A DNA stretch of 64,000 nucleotides. It comes from Agromyces allii. Lineage in GTDB: Bacteria; Actinomycetota; Actinomycetes; Actinomycetales; Microbacteriaceae. A program made the translations under genes and the position numbers. Within the stretch, counting starts at the first letter, position 1. Each line of letters begins with the position of its first letter. The notes under the pieces were generated by a model, which was given only the letters and a program-made list of their open reading frames with translations, was not told the DNA's origin and did not search any database. Shown here piece by piece: positions 31,703-39,620 of this stretch. The stretch is from positions 17,766 through 81,765 of the forward strand of contig NZ_WBIN01000018.1 of assembly GCF_009749385.1 (NCBI RefSeq), given 5' to 3'.

Positions 31703-32821
31703 GTGGACCTCGCCGCGCTCCGAGACCTGCGTCTGCACGTGCAGGGGCTGCGGCATCCGTTCGACGCCTCGGCACCCGAGGTCGTGCGGCGCTTCGGCGC
31801 GGTGCAGGCGCAGGAGTTCGTGCCCGCGCAGTGGGGCCTCGCGCAACGTGTGCCGGTCGAGGCGAGGCCGGATGCCGCGGCGCTCGCGGCCGACCTCGAC
31901 GCGGGTCGCATCCTCCGCACGCACGTGCTGCGGCCGACGTGGCACTTCCTGCACCCCGACGACGCCCGATGGGTGCTCGAGCTCTCGGCCGAGCGCGTGC
32001 ACCGCGCGAACGGCACGTACTACCGCTCGACGGGCGTCGACGGCGAGGACGCCGTTCGGGCCGTCGACGTCGTCGCGGCCTGCGTCGCCGACGGGCACCG
32101 CACGCGCACCGACATCGCGACCGCACTGGCCGACGCGTCGCTGCCGGCGACGGGCGTGCCCCTCTCGTACGTGCTCATGCGGGCGGAGCTCGAGCGCGTC
32201 GTCATCAGCGGGGCGAACGCCGGGAAGCAGCGCACCTACGCGGCCTTCGACGAGCGCGTGCCGCCATCGGCCCCCAGACCCCGCGACGAGGCGCTCGCCG
32301 ACCTGGCCGAGCGGTTCCTCGACGCCCGCGGCCCCGTGACCGATCGCGACTTCGCGTCGTGGTCGGGCTTCACGCTGACCGATGCGCGGCGGGCGCTCAC
32401 CGCCGTCATCGAGCGAGCGGATGCCGCGGGCGACCCGATCGAGACGCTCGATGTCGACGGGGTCGCCCATCACGTGCGCGCGGCGCAGCTCGAGGGCGGC
32501 GGTGCGGCCCGGGCCGTGCCCGACCCCCGCGTCGACCTGCTGCAGGCCTACGACGAGTACATCATGGGCTACGCGTCGCCCCGGGCGTTCCTGCACCCCG
32601 AGGGCGACGCCGTCGTGCACGCCGAGTTCCCGCTCCACGCCCTCATGAGCGGCGGCGTCATGATCGGGCGGTGGGCGCCGCCGACGGCGTCGGCCACGAC
32701 GACCGTGCGCCTCGTGCCGTGGCGCGGGCTCGACGCCGACGAGGAGCGCTCGCTCGCGGCATCCGTCGCCGAACTCGGCGTGTTCCTCGGCACGGAGCTG
32801 CGCATCGGGCGCGAGGCGTAG
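31703..32821 (+). CDS. Winged-helix DNA-binding protein (HTH_42, AlkZ/YcaQ-like)
   Basis: A 372-residue protein of the HTH_42 family. RFGAVQAQEFVPAQWGLAQR and GRILRTHVLRPTWHFLHPDDARW are the conserved N-terminal blocks, and LLQAYDEYIMGY is the C-terminal one. The family includes AlkZ/YcaQ, glycosylases that unhook interstrand crosslinks, and AlkX. The AlkZ catalytic QxQ motif has a counterpart in VQAQE here. The gene starts two bases after the ABC permease stop, so it may protect DNA against the compound exported by that transporter. That link is inference; a plain regulator is the alternative. Confidence 0.82.
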   Translation: MDLAALRDLRLHVQGLRHPFDASAPEVVRRFGAVQAQEFVPAQWGLAQRVPVEARPDAAALAADLDAGRILRTHVLRPTWHFLHPDDARWVLELSAERVHRANGTYYRSTGVDGEDAVRAVDVVAACVADGHRTRTDIATALADASLPATGVPLSYVLMRAELERVVISGANAGKQRTYAAFDERVPPSAPRPRDEALADLAERFLDARGPVTDRDFASWSGFTLTDARRALTAVIERADAAGDPIETLDVDGVAHHVRAAQLEGGGAARAVPDPRVDLLQAYDEYIMGYASPRAFLHPEGDAVVHAEFPLHALMSGGVMIGRWAPPTASATTTVRLVPWRGLDADEERSLAASVAELGVFLGTELRIGREA

Positions 32822-32918
32822 GCCCCGGCCGACCTCGTCGCGGGCGGGACCCGAGGGGCCTCCGCCGCGCCTCCGCCGCCGATGGGCGCGCCCCGGCGAC
32901 CGCGACCCCGCCCCTCGG

Positions 32919-32924
32919 TACGAT
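32919..32924 (+). promoter_or_regulatory. -10 element TACGAT for the DUF1304 gene
   Basis: TACGAT, six bases, ATG 32931. Confidence 0.5.
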
Positions 32925-32930
32925 CGCGAC

Positions 32931-33311
32931 ATGCTCGTCATCGCCAGCGTCTTCGTCGCCCTCGCCGCGCTGCTGCACGGCTACATCTTCCTGCTCGAGA
33001 GCGTGCTGTGGACCCGGCCCAAGACGTGGAAGACCTTCGGCGTCGCCGATCAGGCCGCCGCCGACATCACGAAGCCCATGGCCTACAACCAGGGCTTCTA
33101 CAACCTGTTCCTCGGCATCGGCGCGGCGCTCGGCCTGATCCTCGTGTGGTCGGGCGTCGACGAGGCCGGCCGCGCGCTGGTGCTGTTCTCGACGGCCTGC
33201 ATGGCGCTCGCGGCGGCGGTGCTGACGACCACCGGGCGGGGCTACCTCCGACCGGCGCTCGTGCAGGGCACGCTGCCCCTCATCGGGTTCGTGCTCTTCC
33301 TGTTCTCCTGA
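32931..33311 (+). CDS. DUF1304 membrane protein
   Basis: A 126-residue protein with four membrane segments. LHGYIFLLESVLWTRP and NQGFYNLFLGIGAALGL are the invariant blocks of DUF1304, a small bacterial inner-membrane family of unknown function. Length equals the family norm. Transcribed alone from a leaderless promoter. Confidence 0.9.
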   Translation: MLVIASVFVALAALLHGYIFLLESVLWTRPKTWKTFGVADQAAADITKPMAYNQGFYNLFLGIGAALGLILVWSGVDEAGRALVLFSTACMALAAAVLTTTGRGYLRPALVQGTLPLIGFVLFLFS

Positions 33312-33383
33312 CCGGCGCGGCCCCTTCCTGATCGGGGCGGCCCCTTCTCCTGATCCGAGCAGCCCCGTGCAGCGCTCCGGCGC

Positions 33384-33389
33384 TACGAT
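33384..33389 (+). promoter_or_regulatory. -10 element TACGAT for the acetyltransferase gene
   Basis: TACGAT, six bases (CGGCAC), ATG 33396. The hexamer is identical to that of the DUF1304 gene 465 bases upstream. Confidence 0.5.
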
Positions 33390-33395
33390 CGGCAC

Positions 33396-34001
33396 ATGGC
33401 CGGGGCCGAGGACGCCGCATCGATCGAGCCGAGCGCCGATGTCGACGCGCGGGCGCGACTCGGACGCGGGGTACGCGTGTGGCATCTCGCCCAGATTCGC
33501 GAGCACGCCGAGATCGGCGCGGGCACGACGATCGGGCGCGGCGCCTATGTCGGCCCGGGCGTGCGCATCGGCGAGCGGTGCAAGCTGCAGAACCACGCCC
33601 TCGTGTACGAGCCGACCGTGCTCGGCGACGGCGTCTTCGTCGGACCGGCGGTCGTCTTCACCAACGACACGCACCCGCGCGCGGTGAACCCCGACGGTTC
33701 GCTCAAGGGCGCCGACGACTGGACCAAGGTCGGCGTGGTCGTGCATGACGGCGCGGCCATCGGCGCTCGGAGCGTCTGCGTCGCGCCCATCGAGATCGGC
33801 CGCTGGTCGCTCGTGGCCGCCGGCGCGGTCGTCACGCGCGACGTGCCCGACTACGGCCTCGTGGCCGGGGTGCCGGCGCGACGGATCGGGTGGGTCGGGC
33901 CGCTCGGCGTGCCGCTCGAGCCCCTCGGCGACGGGCGGTTCCGCTGCCCGTCGAGCGGGGCCCTGTTCCGCGAGACCGAGGGCGTGCTCGCGCCCGAATG
34001 A
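33396..34001 (+). CDS. Left-handed beta-helix acetyltransferase, WbpD/WlbB-like
   Basis: A 201-residue hexapeptide-repeat protein. RVWHLAQIREHAEIG, GRGAYVGPGVRIGERCKLQN, YEPTVLGDGVFVGPAVVFTN and DTHPRAV are the signature of UDP-2-acetamido-3-amino-glucuronate N-acetyltransferases, with the catalytic Asn/His in NDTHPR. A C-terminal extension (RFRCPSSGALFRE) is present in part of the family. It acetylates the 3-amino group of a nucleotide sugar. A partner dehydrogenase and DegT aminotransferase are encoded in the minus operon at 55353 and 48843. It sits alone just before the polysaccharide locus, with its own promoter. Confidence 0.85.
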   Translation: MAGAEDAASIEPSADVDARARLGRGVRVWHLAQIREHAEIGAGTTIGRGAYVGPGVRIGERCKLQNHALVYEPTVLGDGVFVGPAVVFTNDTHPRAVNPDGSLKGADDWTKVGVVVHDGAAIGARSVCVAPIEIGRWSLVAAGAVVTRDVPDYGLVAGVPARRIGWVGPLGVPLEPLGDGRFRCPSSGALFRETEGVLAPE

Positions 34002-34004
34002 CGT

Positions 34005-34051
34005 CGGGCACCCATCCCCCCGAACTGGGACTGGGGGCCTCGATGGGCCCG
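34005..34051. terminator. Nested GC hairpin after the acetyltransferase gene
   Basis: CCCATC (34011-34016) pairs with GATGGG (34042-34047) and CCCCC (34017-34021) with GGGGG (34033-34037); CGGG/CCCG extends the base. It starts four bases after the stop and is a likely terminator, separating the acetyltransferase from the leader of the sugar transferase operon. Confidence 0.6.
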
Positions 34052-34125
34052 GCGTAGCTTCGGAGCACTTCCCGTTCCGGGCACGACTTCTGGGCTTCGT
34101 GACTCCGCGGGTCATATGTTTGTTG

Positions 34126-34169
34126 GTCGCACGTGTCAGCGTGCGACGGCGCGACGTTCCGGCGTCGCG
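34126..34169 (+). promoter_or_regulatory. Tandem hairpins in the polysaccharide-operon leader
   Basis: GTCGCACG/CGTGCGAC (34126-34147, loop TGTCAG) is followed three bases later by CGCGACG/CGTCGCG (34150-34169, loop TTCCGG). Both stems are perfect and both loops have six bases. An AT-rich TCATATGTTTGTT (34112-34124), a possible promoter region, lies directly upstream. The gene-free leader 34052-34396 otherwise shows only the 34370 hairpin. Confidence 0.55.
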
Positions 34170-34369
34170 ACTGGGCTACTGACGAGGCCGGCTACCCACC
34201 GGTCCCGTATCGCGTACATCCGCCCGCCCGCAAGGGCGCCCACCCGAGGCGATTCCAGTGACTGCGCTCTTCTTGCGCGTCGCGACCGCGATCCCACCCA
34301 TCCCCCGGCCGCGCACGTCCCCCAGCCCGCTCCGCGGTGGCTCCTGCCTGCGGTCGGCTCCCGGATGCA

Positions 34370-34406
34370 CCGTGCTCACCGCCGCGCCCCCAGGCGGTGA
34401 GCACGG
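34370..34406 (+). promoter_or_regulatory. Hairpin enclosing the start codon of the sugar transferase
   Basis: CCGTGCTCACCGCC (34370-34383) pairs perfectly with GGCGGTGAGCACGG (34393-34406) across a nine-base loop. The preferred GTG start (34397-34399) lies inside the 3' arm, so translation should require opening of this 14-bp stem. It is a candidate switch for the whole operon. Confidence 0.6.
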
Positions 34407-35908
34407 TGGTTGACGCCCGCCAGCTCGCATCCGTGCCCCCACCGCCGCGGCGGCCGAGGACCCACCTGCATCTCGTGGCCGGAGGCGGCGGGGCGCACCC
34501 TCGCCCGTGGGCATCGGGCTATCGCACGCGCCTCATCGTCTGCGACGCCGTGACGATCGTGCTCACCGTGGTCGGAGCCCTGCAGGCGGTCCTGCTCGCG
34601 ACCGAACGCACGGCGCCGATCTGGTCGATGACGATGCCGTACGCCGTCGCCGCCGCAGTCTGGATCTCCGCGCTCGCGATGCTCCACACCCGAGACGAAC
34701 GGCTCTTCGCCGTCGGCGCGGAGGAGTACAAGCGCGTCATGGGGGCCAGCACCGTCGCGATCGGCGTGCTCGCCGTCGCCTTCCTCAGCCTGGGGACGAA
34801 TGCCCCCGGTTCGTACCTGCTCGTCACGTGGATCATCGGCGTGCCCCTGCTGCTGCTCGAACGGTGGAGCTGGCGCCGATGGCTGACCCGGCAGCGTCAA
34901 GCAGGCCGGGCCCTCTCCCGCGCGATCGTCGTCGGAGGGGTCGACGACGTGACGCAGGTCATCGCGCAGATGAGCCGGTGCCCCTCCGGGTACGCGGTCG
35001 TCGGCGTCGCGGTCGACGGCCTCACCTCGAGGACGAGCCTTCCCGTCGGCGAGCGCGCGCTCCCCGTGCTCTCCTCGCCGGCGGCCGTGGCGAGCACCGC
35101 CCGACGCCACGAGGTGCAGACGATCGTCGTGGCCGGCGGGGCATCCGTCGGGCCGGCCTTCGTCAAGCGCCTCGCCTGGGAGCTCGAGGGCACCTCCATC
35201 GATCTCGTGCTCGCGACGCGTCTGATCGAGGTCGCCGGGCCGCGCATCCACTTCCAGATGATCGACGACCTCCCGCTCATGCACGTGGACATCCCCCGGT
35301 TCGAGGGCGGCAAGCACGTCGCGAAACGAGCGCTCGATATCGTCGGCGCCTCGGCCGCCCTCCTCGTGCTCGCTCCGCTGTTCGTCGCCATCGCGATCGC
35401 CGTGCGGCTCGACACCCCCGGCGCCCCGCTCTTCCGGCAGGAACGCGTCGGGCGCGGCGGCCGCACCTTCACGCTGCTGAAGTTCCGTTCGATGTCGGCC
35501 ACCGCCGAGCAGGACCTCGCCGCACTGCTCGACCGCGACGAGGGCAACGGCATGCTCTTCAAGCTGCACGACGACCCGCGCATCACGCGCGTCGGGCGGG
35601 TGCTGCGCAAGTACTCGCTCGACGAGCTGCCGCAGTTCTGGAACGTGCTCGTCGGGGAGATGAGCCTCGTCGGCCCGCGCCCGCCGCTCGTGAGCGAGGT
35701 CGAGGGGTACGAGGCCCACGTACGGCGGCGGCTCTACCTCAAGCCCGGGCTGACCGGCCCCTGGCAGGTGAGCGGGCGCAGCGATCTCACCTGGGAGGAG
35801 AGCGTCCGGCTCGACCTCCACTACATCGAGAACTGGTCGCTCATCGGCGACGTGATGCTCCTCTGGCGCACGATGCACGTCGTCGTGCACCACGTCGGAG
35901 CCTATTGA
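34397..35908 (+). CDS. Polyprenyl-phosphate sugar phosphotransferase (WcaJ/ExoY-type initiating transferase)
   Basis: A 503-residue membrane enzyme with four or five N-terminal helices (to ~160), a CoA-binding-like cytosolic domain (AIVVGGVDDVTQVIAQM) and, from ~310, the catalytic bacterial sugar transferase domain: KRALDIVGASAALL, FRQERVGRGGRTFTLLKFRSM, KYSLDELPQFWNVLVGEMSLVGPRP and PGLTGPWQVSGRS. It moves sugar-1-phosphate from a nucleotide sugar to undecaprenyl phosphate, starting the repeat unit. GTG 34397 is chosen because upstream residues look non-coding. GTG 34406 is another option. First gene of the plus-strand polysaccharide operon. Confidence 0.92.
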   Translation: MSTVVDARQLASVPPPPRRPRTHLHLVAGGGGAHPRPWASGYRTRLIVCDAVTIVLTVVGALQAVLLATERTAPIWSMTMPYAVAAAVWISALAMLHTRDERLFAVGAEEYKRVMGASTVAIGVLAVAFLSLGTNAPGSYLLVTWIIGVPLLLLERWSWRRWLTRQRQAGRALSRAIVVGGVDDVTQVIAQMSRCPSGYAVVGVAVDGLTSRTSLPVGERALPVLSSPAAVASTARRHEVQTIVVAGGASVGPAFVKRLAWELEGTSIDLVLATRLIEVAGPRIHFQMIDDLPLMHVDIPRFEGGKHVAKRALDIVGASAALLVLAPLFVAIAIAVRLDTPGAPLFRQERVGRGGRTFTLLKFRSMSATAEQDLAALLDRDEGNGMLFKLHDDPRITRVGRVLRKYSLDELPQFWNVLVGEMSLVGPRPPLVSEVEGYEAHVRRRLYLKPGLTGPWQVSGRSDLTWEESVRLDLHYIENWSLIGDVMLLWRTMHVVVHHVGAY

Positions 35909-35921
35909 CGGGACGGATGAC

Positions 35922-36542
35922 ATGACTGGGCGCCGCATCCTGATCATCGTGATCGCGACGATCGCACTCGCCGTCGGCGTGGCCGGCGTCGCGGGCACGG
36001 TCGCGCCGTCGGGCCGACCCCCGCTCGCGTCCGACACGTCCGGCTCGACGGGCGCGCTCGGAACGACGACGACGCCGGAGCGACCGGATGACGCGGGCGA
36101 AGCCACGACGCCTCCGGACGATGCCGCCGACGACCCGGGCCGGGGACCCCTCGTCGAGACCGAGGCCACGCCTCCGCCACCGGTGGTGCCGCCGGCGGAA
36201 CCGGTCGCCGAGCTCGGCGGACGGGTCGACGGATTCCCCGAGCTCATCCCGCTCGCCGACGGATCCCGGATCGTGTCGAGCGCGGTGACGGCCGACGGCG
36301 ATCGGGTGCAGGCGACGCTCGAGGCGGAGTCGCCCGCAACGCCGCGAGAGGTGCTCGCGGGCTACGTCGACGCGTTCACCGCACTCGCCTTCGCCCCGGT
36401 CGAGTCCCCTTCGGTGGGCGGCAGCACCGCGATCACCTTCACGAACGGCGTCGACACGGTGCTCGTGACGGTCTCGGACTCCGTGACCGGGGGAACCGAC
36501 TACTCGGTCATCGGCATCTTCACGGCCGGGAAGGAGGGCTGA
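35922..36542 (+). CDS. Secreted or membrane-anchored protein, unknown function
   Basis: A 206-residue protein: one N-terminal membrane/signal segment (ILIIVIATIALAVGVAGVAG), a Thr/Pro/Asp-rich linker (to ~85) and a compact C-terminal domain (~90-200: FPELIPLADGSRIVSSAVTADGD ... DYSVIGIFTA). I do not recognise the domain. It lies between the sugar transferase and the MFS gene with tiny gaps, so it should function in the surface polymer pathway, perhaps at the outer face of the membrane. Confidence 0.75.
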   Translation: MTGRRILIIVIATIALAVGVAGVAGTVAPSGRPPLASDTSGSTGALGTTTTPERPDDAGEATTPPDDAADDPGRGPLVETEATPPPPVVPPAEPVAELGGRVDGFPELIPLADGSRIVSSAVTADGDRVQATLEAESPATPREVLAGYVDAFTALAFAPVESPSVGGSTAITFTNGVDTVLVTVSDSVTGGTDYSVIGIFTAGKEG

Positions 36543-36544
36543 CC

Positions 36545-37816
36545 GTGTACATCACCCTCTCCGACCGCGGCGCCGACGACGGCGCGACGACCGGCGCACG
36601 CACCGGCCGGGTGTCGTCGACCGTCATCGCGCTGGGCGTGGTGAGCCTGCTGACCGACATCTCGTCGGAGGCCACGGCGGCCGTGCTCCCCCTGTACCTG
36701 ACGACGGCGCTCGGGCTCTCGATCGTCGCGTACGGGGTGATCGACGGCCTCTACCAGGGCGTCAGCTCGGCCGTGCGGATCGCCGCCGGGTGGGCGGCGG
36801 ATCGCGGCGACCGCCCGAAGCCGGTCGCACTCCTCGGGTACGGACTCTCCGCGATCGCCCGTGTCGGCCTGCTCTTCGCCACCGGGTTCGGCGCGATCAC
36901 GGCCGTCGTCGTCGGCGACCGGATCGGCAAGGGCATCCGCACCGCACCGCGCGACGCGCTCATCGCCGCATCCTCCGACCCCGCGGAGCTCGGCCGCTCG
37001 TTCGGCGTGCACCGGATGCTCGACACGGTGGGCGCGGCCACGGGCCCGGTCATCGCGTTCGTCGTGCTCCTGCTCGTGCCCGACGGGTACCGCACCGTGT
37101 TCGTCGTCTCGCTCGCCTTCGCCGTCCTCGGCGTCGTCGTGCTCGGCGCCCTCGTGCCCGACCGCCGGCCGCGAGCCGAGCAGGCGACGACCGGCACCCC
37201 TCCGTCGCCGTTCCGCTGGCGCCTGCTGGCCGCGCCACGACTCATCCGACTGCTCGTCGCCGCAGGCCTGCTCGGCCTGGTCACGATCGGCGACGGCTTC
37301 CTCTACCTCGCCCTCCACGATCGCCTCGGATTCGCCCCGATGTGGTTCCCGCTGCTGTTCGTCGGCACGAACCTCGCGTATCTCGCGCTCGCCGTGCCGA
37401 TCGGCCGACTCGGCGACCGCATCGGCGGTCGACGCGTGTTCATCGGCGGCCAAATCGCGCTCCTCTGCGCCTACGTGCTCGCGGCGCTCCCGGTCGCCGG
37501 CGTCGGAGCGGTGGCCGCGAGCGCGGGATGCCTCCTGCTCCTCGGGCTGTTCTACGCATCGACCGACGGGATCCTCGCCGCCCTCGCGTCGGCCTTCGTG
37601 CCCCTGGAGGCGCGGGCGAGCGGCATCGCTGCGGCGCAGACGGTGGTCGCCGCGACGCGCTTCGCCGCGGCGGCGGGGTTCGGACTGCTGTGGTTCGCGG
37701 TCGGCTCCTCGGCCGCCCTGGTCGTGGCGGCATCCGCCCTGGCCGTGGTGATCCCGGTCGCGGCGATCCTGCTGCGACCTCGCGCGTCGGAGGGCGGTGC
37801 ATCGGCATGGACCTGA
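36545..37816 (+). CDS. Major facilitator superfamily transporter
   Basis: A 423-residue protein with about 12 helices. SLLTDISSEATAAVLPLYL opens helix 1, DRGDRPKPVALLGYG is the MFS loop 2-3 motif, and GDRIGKGIRTAPRDALIA is typical of the YcaD/PucC-like MFS subgroup. GTG 36545 follows the previous stop by two bases. The substrate is not inferable. Presence in the operon suggests export of a precursor or exchange of a metabolite, although the Wzx flippase at 50003 would do lipid-linked export. Confidence 0.85.
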   Translation: MYITLSDRGADDGATTGARTGRVSSTVIALGVVSLLTDISSEATAAVLPLYLTTALGLSIVAYGVIDGLYQGVSSAVRIAAGWAADRGDRPKPVALLGYGLSAIARVGLLFATGFGAITAVVVGDRIGKGIRTAPRDALIAASSDPAELGRSFGVHRMLDTVGAATGPVIAFVVLLLVPDGYRTVFVVSLAFAVLGVVVLGALVPDRRPRAEQATTGTPPSPFRWRLLAAPRLIRLLVAAGLLGLVTIGDGFLYLALHDRLGFAPMWFPLLFVGTNLAYLALAVPIGRLGDRIGGRRVFIGGQIALLCAYVLAALPVAGVGAVAASAGCLLLLGLFYASTDGILAALASAFVPLEARASGIAAAQTVVAATRFAAAAGFGLLWFAVGSSAALVVAASALAVVIPVAAILLRPRASEGGASAWT

Positions 37817-38808
37817 CGAGGCGACGCCTGTTCGTCGGCATCTCCGCCGTCCTCCTCCTCGGCGGTGCGGCGGCCTACGGCGCGGTCGCGTTCGCGGCCT
37901 CGCGCTCGATCCCGGAGGGCACGGCGTCCACGCCCATGACCGGGATCCGGCCGGGCACCGTGCTCTTCCGGCAGACCGGCGGCGGTGCGCTGCACGGGCT
38001 GGTCGCCGCCGTCGACCTCGACGATCCCGGCGGCCCGCGCGAGGTCTCGGCACGGCCCTGCGACCGCCTCGACGCGAACGTGGACGGGATCGTGTGCCTG
38101 CACTCCGATCTCGGGCTGACCACGACCTTCGAGACCCTCGTGCTCGACGAGACGCTCCACCCGACCAGCAGCAGGCCGCTCGCGGGGATCCCGAGCCGCA
38201 CCAGGCTCTCGCCCGACGGCGAGCTCTTCGCGACGACCTCGTTCGTCGCCGGACACGCCTATGCGGGCACCGACTTCTCGACCTCGACGGTGATCTTCCG
38301 GCGCGACGGGACCGACTCCGGAGAGCTGGAGGACTTCACCCTCATCGTCGACGGGGCGGAGGTGACGGCGGCCGACGTGAACGTCTGGGGCGTCACCTTC
38401 GCCGACGATCGCCGGTTCTTCGCCACGGCGGCGTCGGGCGAGCACCGGTGGCTCGTCGCCGGCGATCTCGACGAACGGACGTTGCGGGCGGTGAGGGACG
38501 GTGTGGAATGCCCCTCGCTCTCGCCGGACGGCTCGCGCCTCGCGTTCAAGCAGAACCGGGGCAGCGCCGACCGGCCCGACTGGGCCATCGCCGTCTACGA
38601 GCCTGCGGACGACCGGGTCACGGTCCTGCCCGAGCCCGCATCGATCGACGATCAACCCGAGTGGCTGGACGACGAGACCCTCCTCTACGGGCGGGCACGC
38701 GACGATTCGCCCGGCGACACCGACGTGTACGCCATCCGGGCCGACGGATCCGCGGGCCCGGAGCTGTTCATCTCGCACGCCTGGTCTCCGGCGGTGGTGC
38801 GGCCATGA
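37807..38808 (+). CDS. Secreted TolB-like beta-propeller protein
   Basis: A 333-residue protein with N-terminal signal/anchor (RRLFVGISAVLLLGGAAAYG). Repeats of the TolB/WD40-like type are visible: RLSPDGELFATTS, GVTFADDRRFFATAA, CPSLSPDGSRLAFKQN and QPEWLDDETLLYGR. These build a propeller that normally binds proteins or glycans outside the membrane. The gene overlaps the MFS gene by 10 bases and the next gene by ATGA. No enzymatic motif is visible. Confidence 0.8.
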   Translation: MDLTRRRLFVGISAVLLLGGAAAYGAVAFAASRSIPEGTASTPMTGIRPGTVLFRQTGGGALHGLVAAVDLDDPGGPREVSARPCDRLDANVDGIVCLHSDLGLTTTFETLVLDETLHPTSSRPLAGIPSRTRLSPDGELFATTSFVAGHAYAGTDFSTSTVIFRRDGTDSGELEDFTLIVDGAEVTAADVNVWGVTFADDRRFFATAASGEHRWLVAGDLDERTLRAVRDGVECPSLSPDGSRLAFKQNRGSADRPDWAIAVYEPADDRVTVLPEPASIDDQPEWLDDETLLYGRARDDSPGDTDVYAIRADGSAGPELFISHAWSPAVVRP

Positions 38809-39620
38809 GCGGGACGGCGACGCAGGTGCGGCTCGGCGGGGTGCCCGTCGACCTCCTCGACCGAGCGGGCGCGATCGAGACCATAGCGTCGCGATTCGGG
38901 GTCGAGGTCGGACGCCCGCTCGCGGTCGCCTCGGTCAACCTCGACCACGTGCACCATTTCGGCTCGACGGCCCCGGATCACCGCGCACTGCACGACGGCC
39001 CCGGCGCCCCGGTCGAATGGCTGAACCTCATCGACGGCACCCCGCTCGCCACTGCTGCACGGCGCATCACGCATGTCGAATGGCCCCGCCTGGCCGGCAG
39101 CGACCTCATCGATGCCCTGCTCGAGCGCGCCGAGCTCGACCACGCCAGGGTCGGCGTCCTCGGCGGCAGCGCCGACACCCACTCGCAGCTCGAACGGCGG
39201 CTCGCCGTGACCCATCCGGCACTCAGCCTCGCCGGATGCTGGGCGCCGAGCCGGCCCGAACTGGCCGACGAGGAGGCGTGCGACGCCCTGGCCGACGACA
39301 TCGCGGGGCACGAGATCGCGGTGCTCCTCGTCTGCCTCGGCAAGCCGCGCCAGGAGGTCTGGATCGAGCGCTACGGGCGGCGGACCGGATGCCACGTGCT
39401 GCTCGCCTTCGGGGCGGCCGTCGACTTCCTCGCCGGAACGGTGGAGCGGGCACCCCGCTGGGTCGCCGACCACGGCATGGAGTGGGCCTGGCGCCTGGCG
39501 CTCGAACCCCGCAGGCTCGCCCACCGGTACCTCGTCGACGGGCCGCCCGCCTACCTCGCCATCAGGCGCTCGAGCCGCCCGCTCGACGGCGCCGCATCCG
39601 GGAGGAGGGCCGCCGGATGA
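38805..39620 (+). CDS. WecG/TagA/CpsF-family glycosyltransferase (GT26)
   Basis: A 271-residue cytoplasmic or peripheral enzyme. VASVNLDHVHHFGS, WLNLIDGTPLATAAR and VLLVCLGKPRQEVWIERY with FGAAVDFLAGTVERAPRW are the GT26 signature. It adds the second sugar to undecaprenyl-PP-linked sugar, as TagA does with ManNAc. The canonical catalytic Asp is probably in the LIDGTPL loop. Overlaps the neighbours on both sides by ATGA. Confidence 0.9.
   Translation: MSGTATQVRLGGVPVDLLDRAGAIETIASRFGVEVGRPLAVASVNLDHVHHFGSTAPDHRALHDGPGAPVEWLNLIDGTPLATAARRITHVEWPRLAGSDLIDALLERAELDHARVGVLGGSADTHSQLERRLAVTHPALSLAGCWAPSRPELADEEACDALADDIAGHEIAVLLVCLGKPRQEVWIERYGRRTGCHVLLAFGAAVDFLAGTVERAPRWVADHGMEWAWRLALEPRRLAHRYLVDGPPAYLAIRRSSRPLDGAASGRRAAG

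Noticed and set aside
32822..32930. A small gene between the winged-helix and DUF1304 genes
   Set aside because: Only ~110 bases, no start with a ribosome site, composition of a spacer containing the DUF1304 promoter.
33312..33395. Direct repeat GCGGCCCCTTC...CTGATC as a mobile element
   Set aside because: Two short imperfect copies only; too small to call more than a local duplication.
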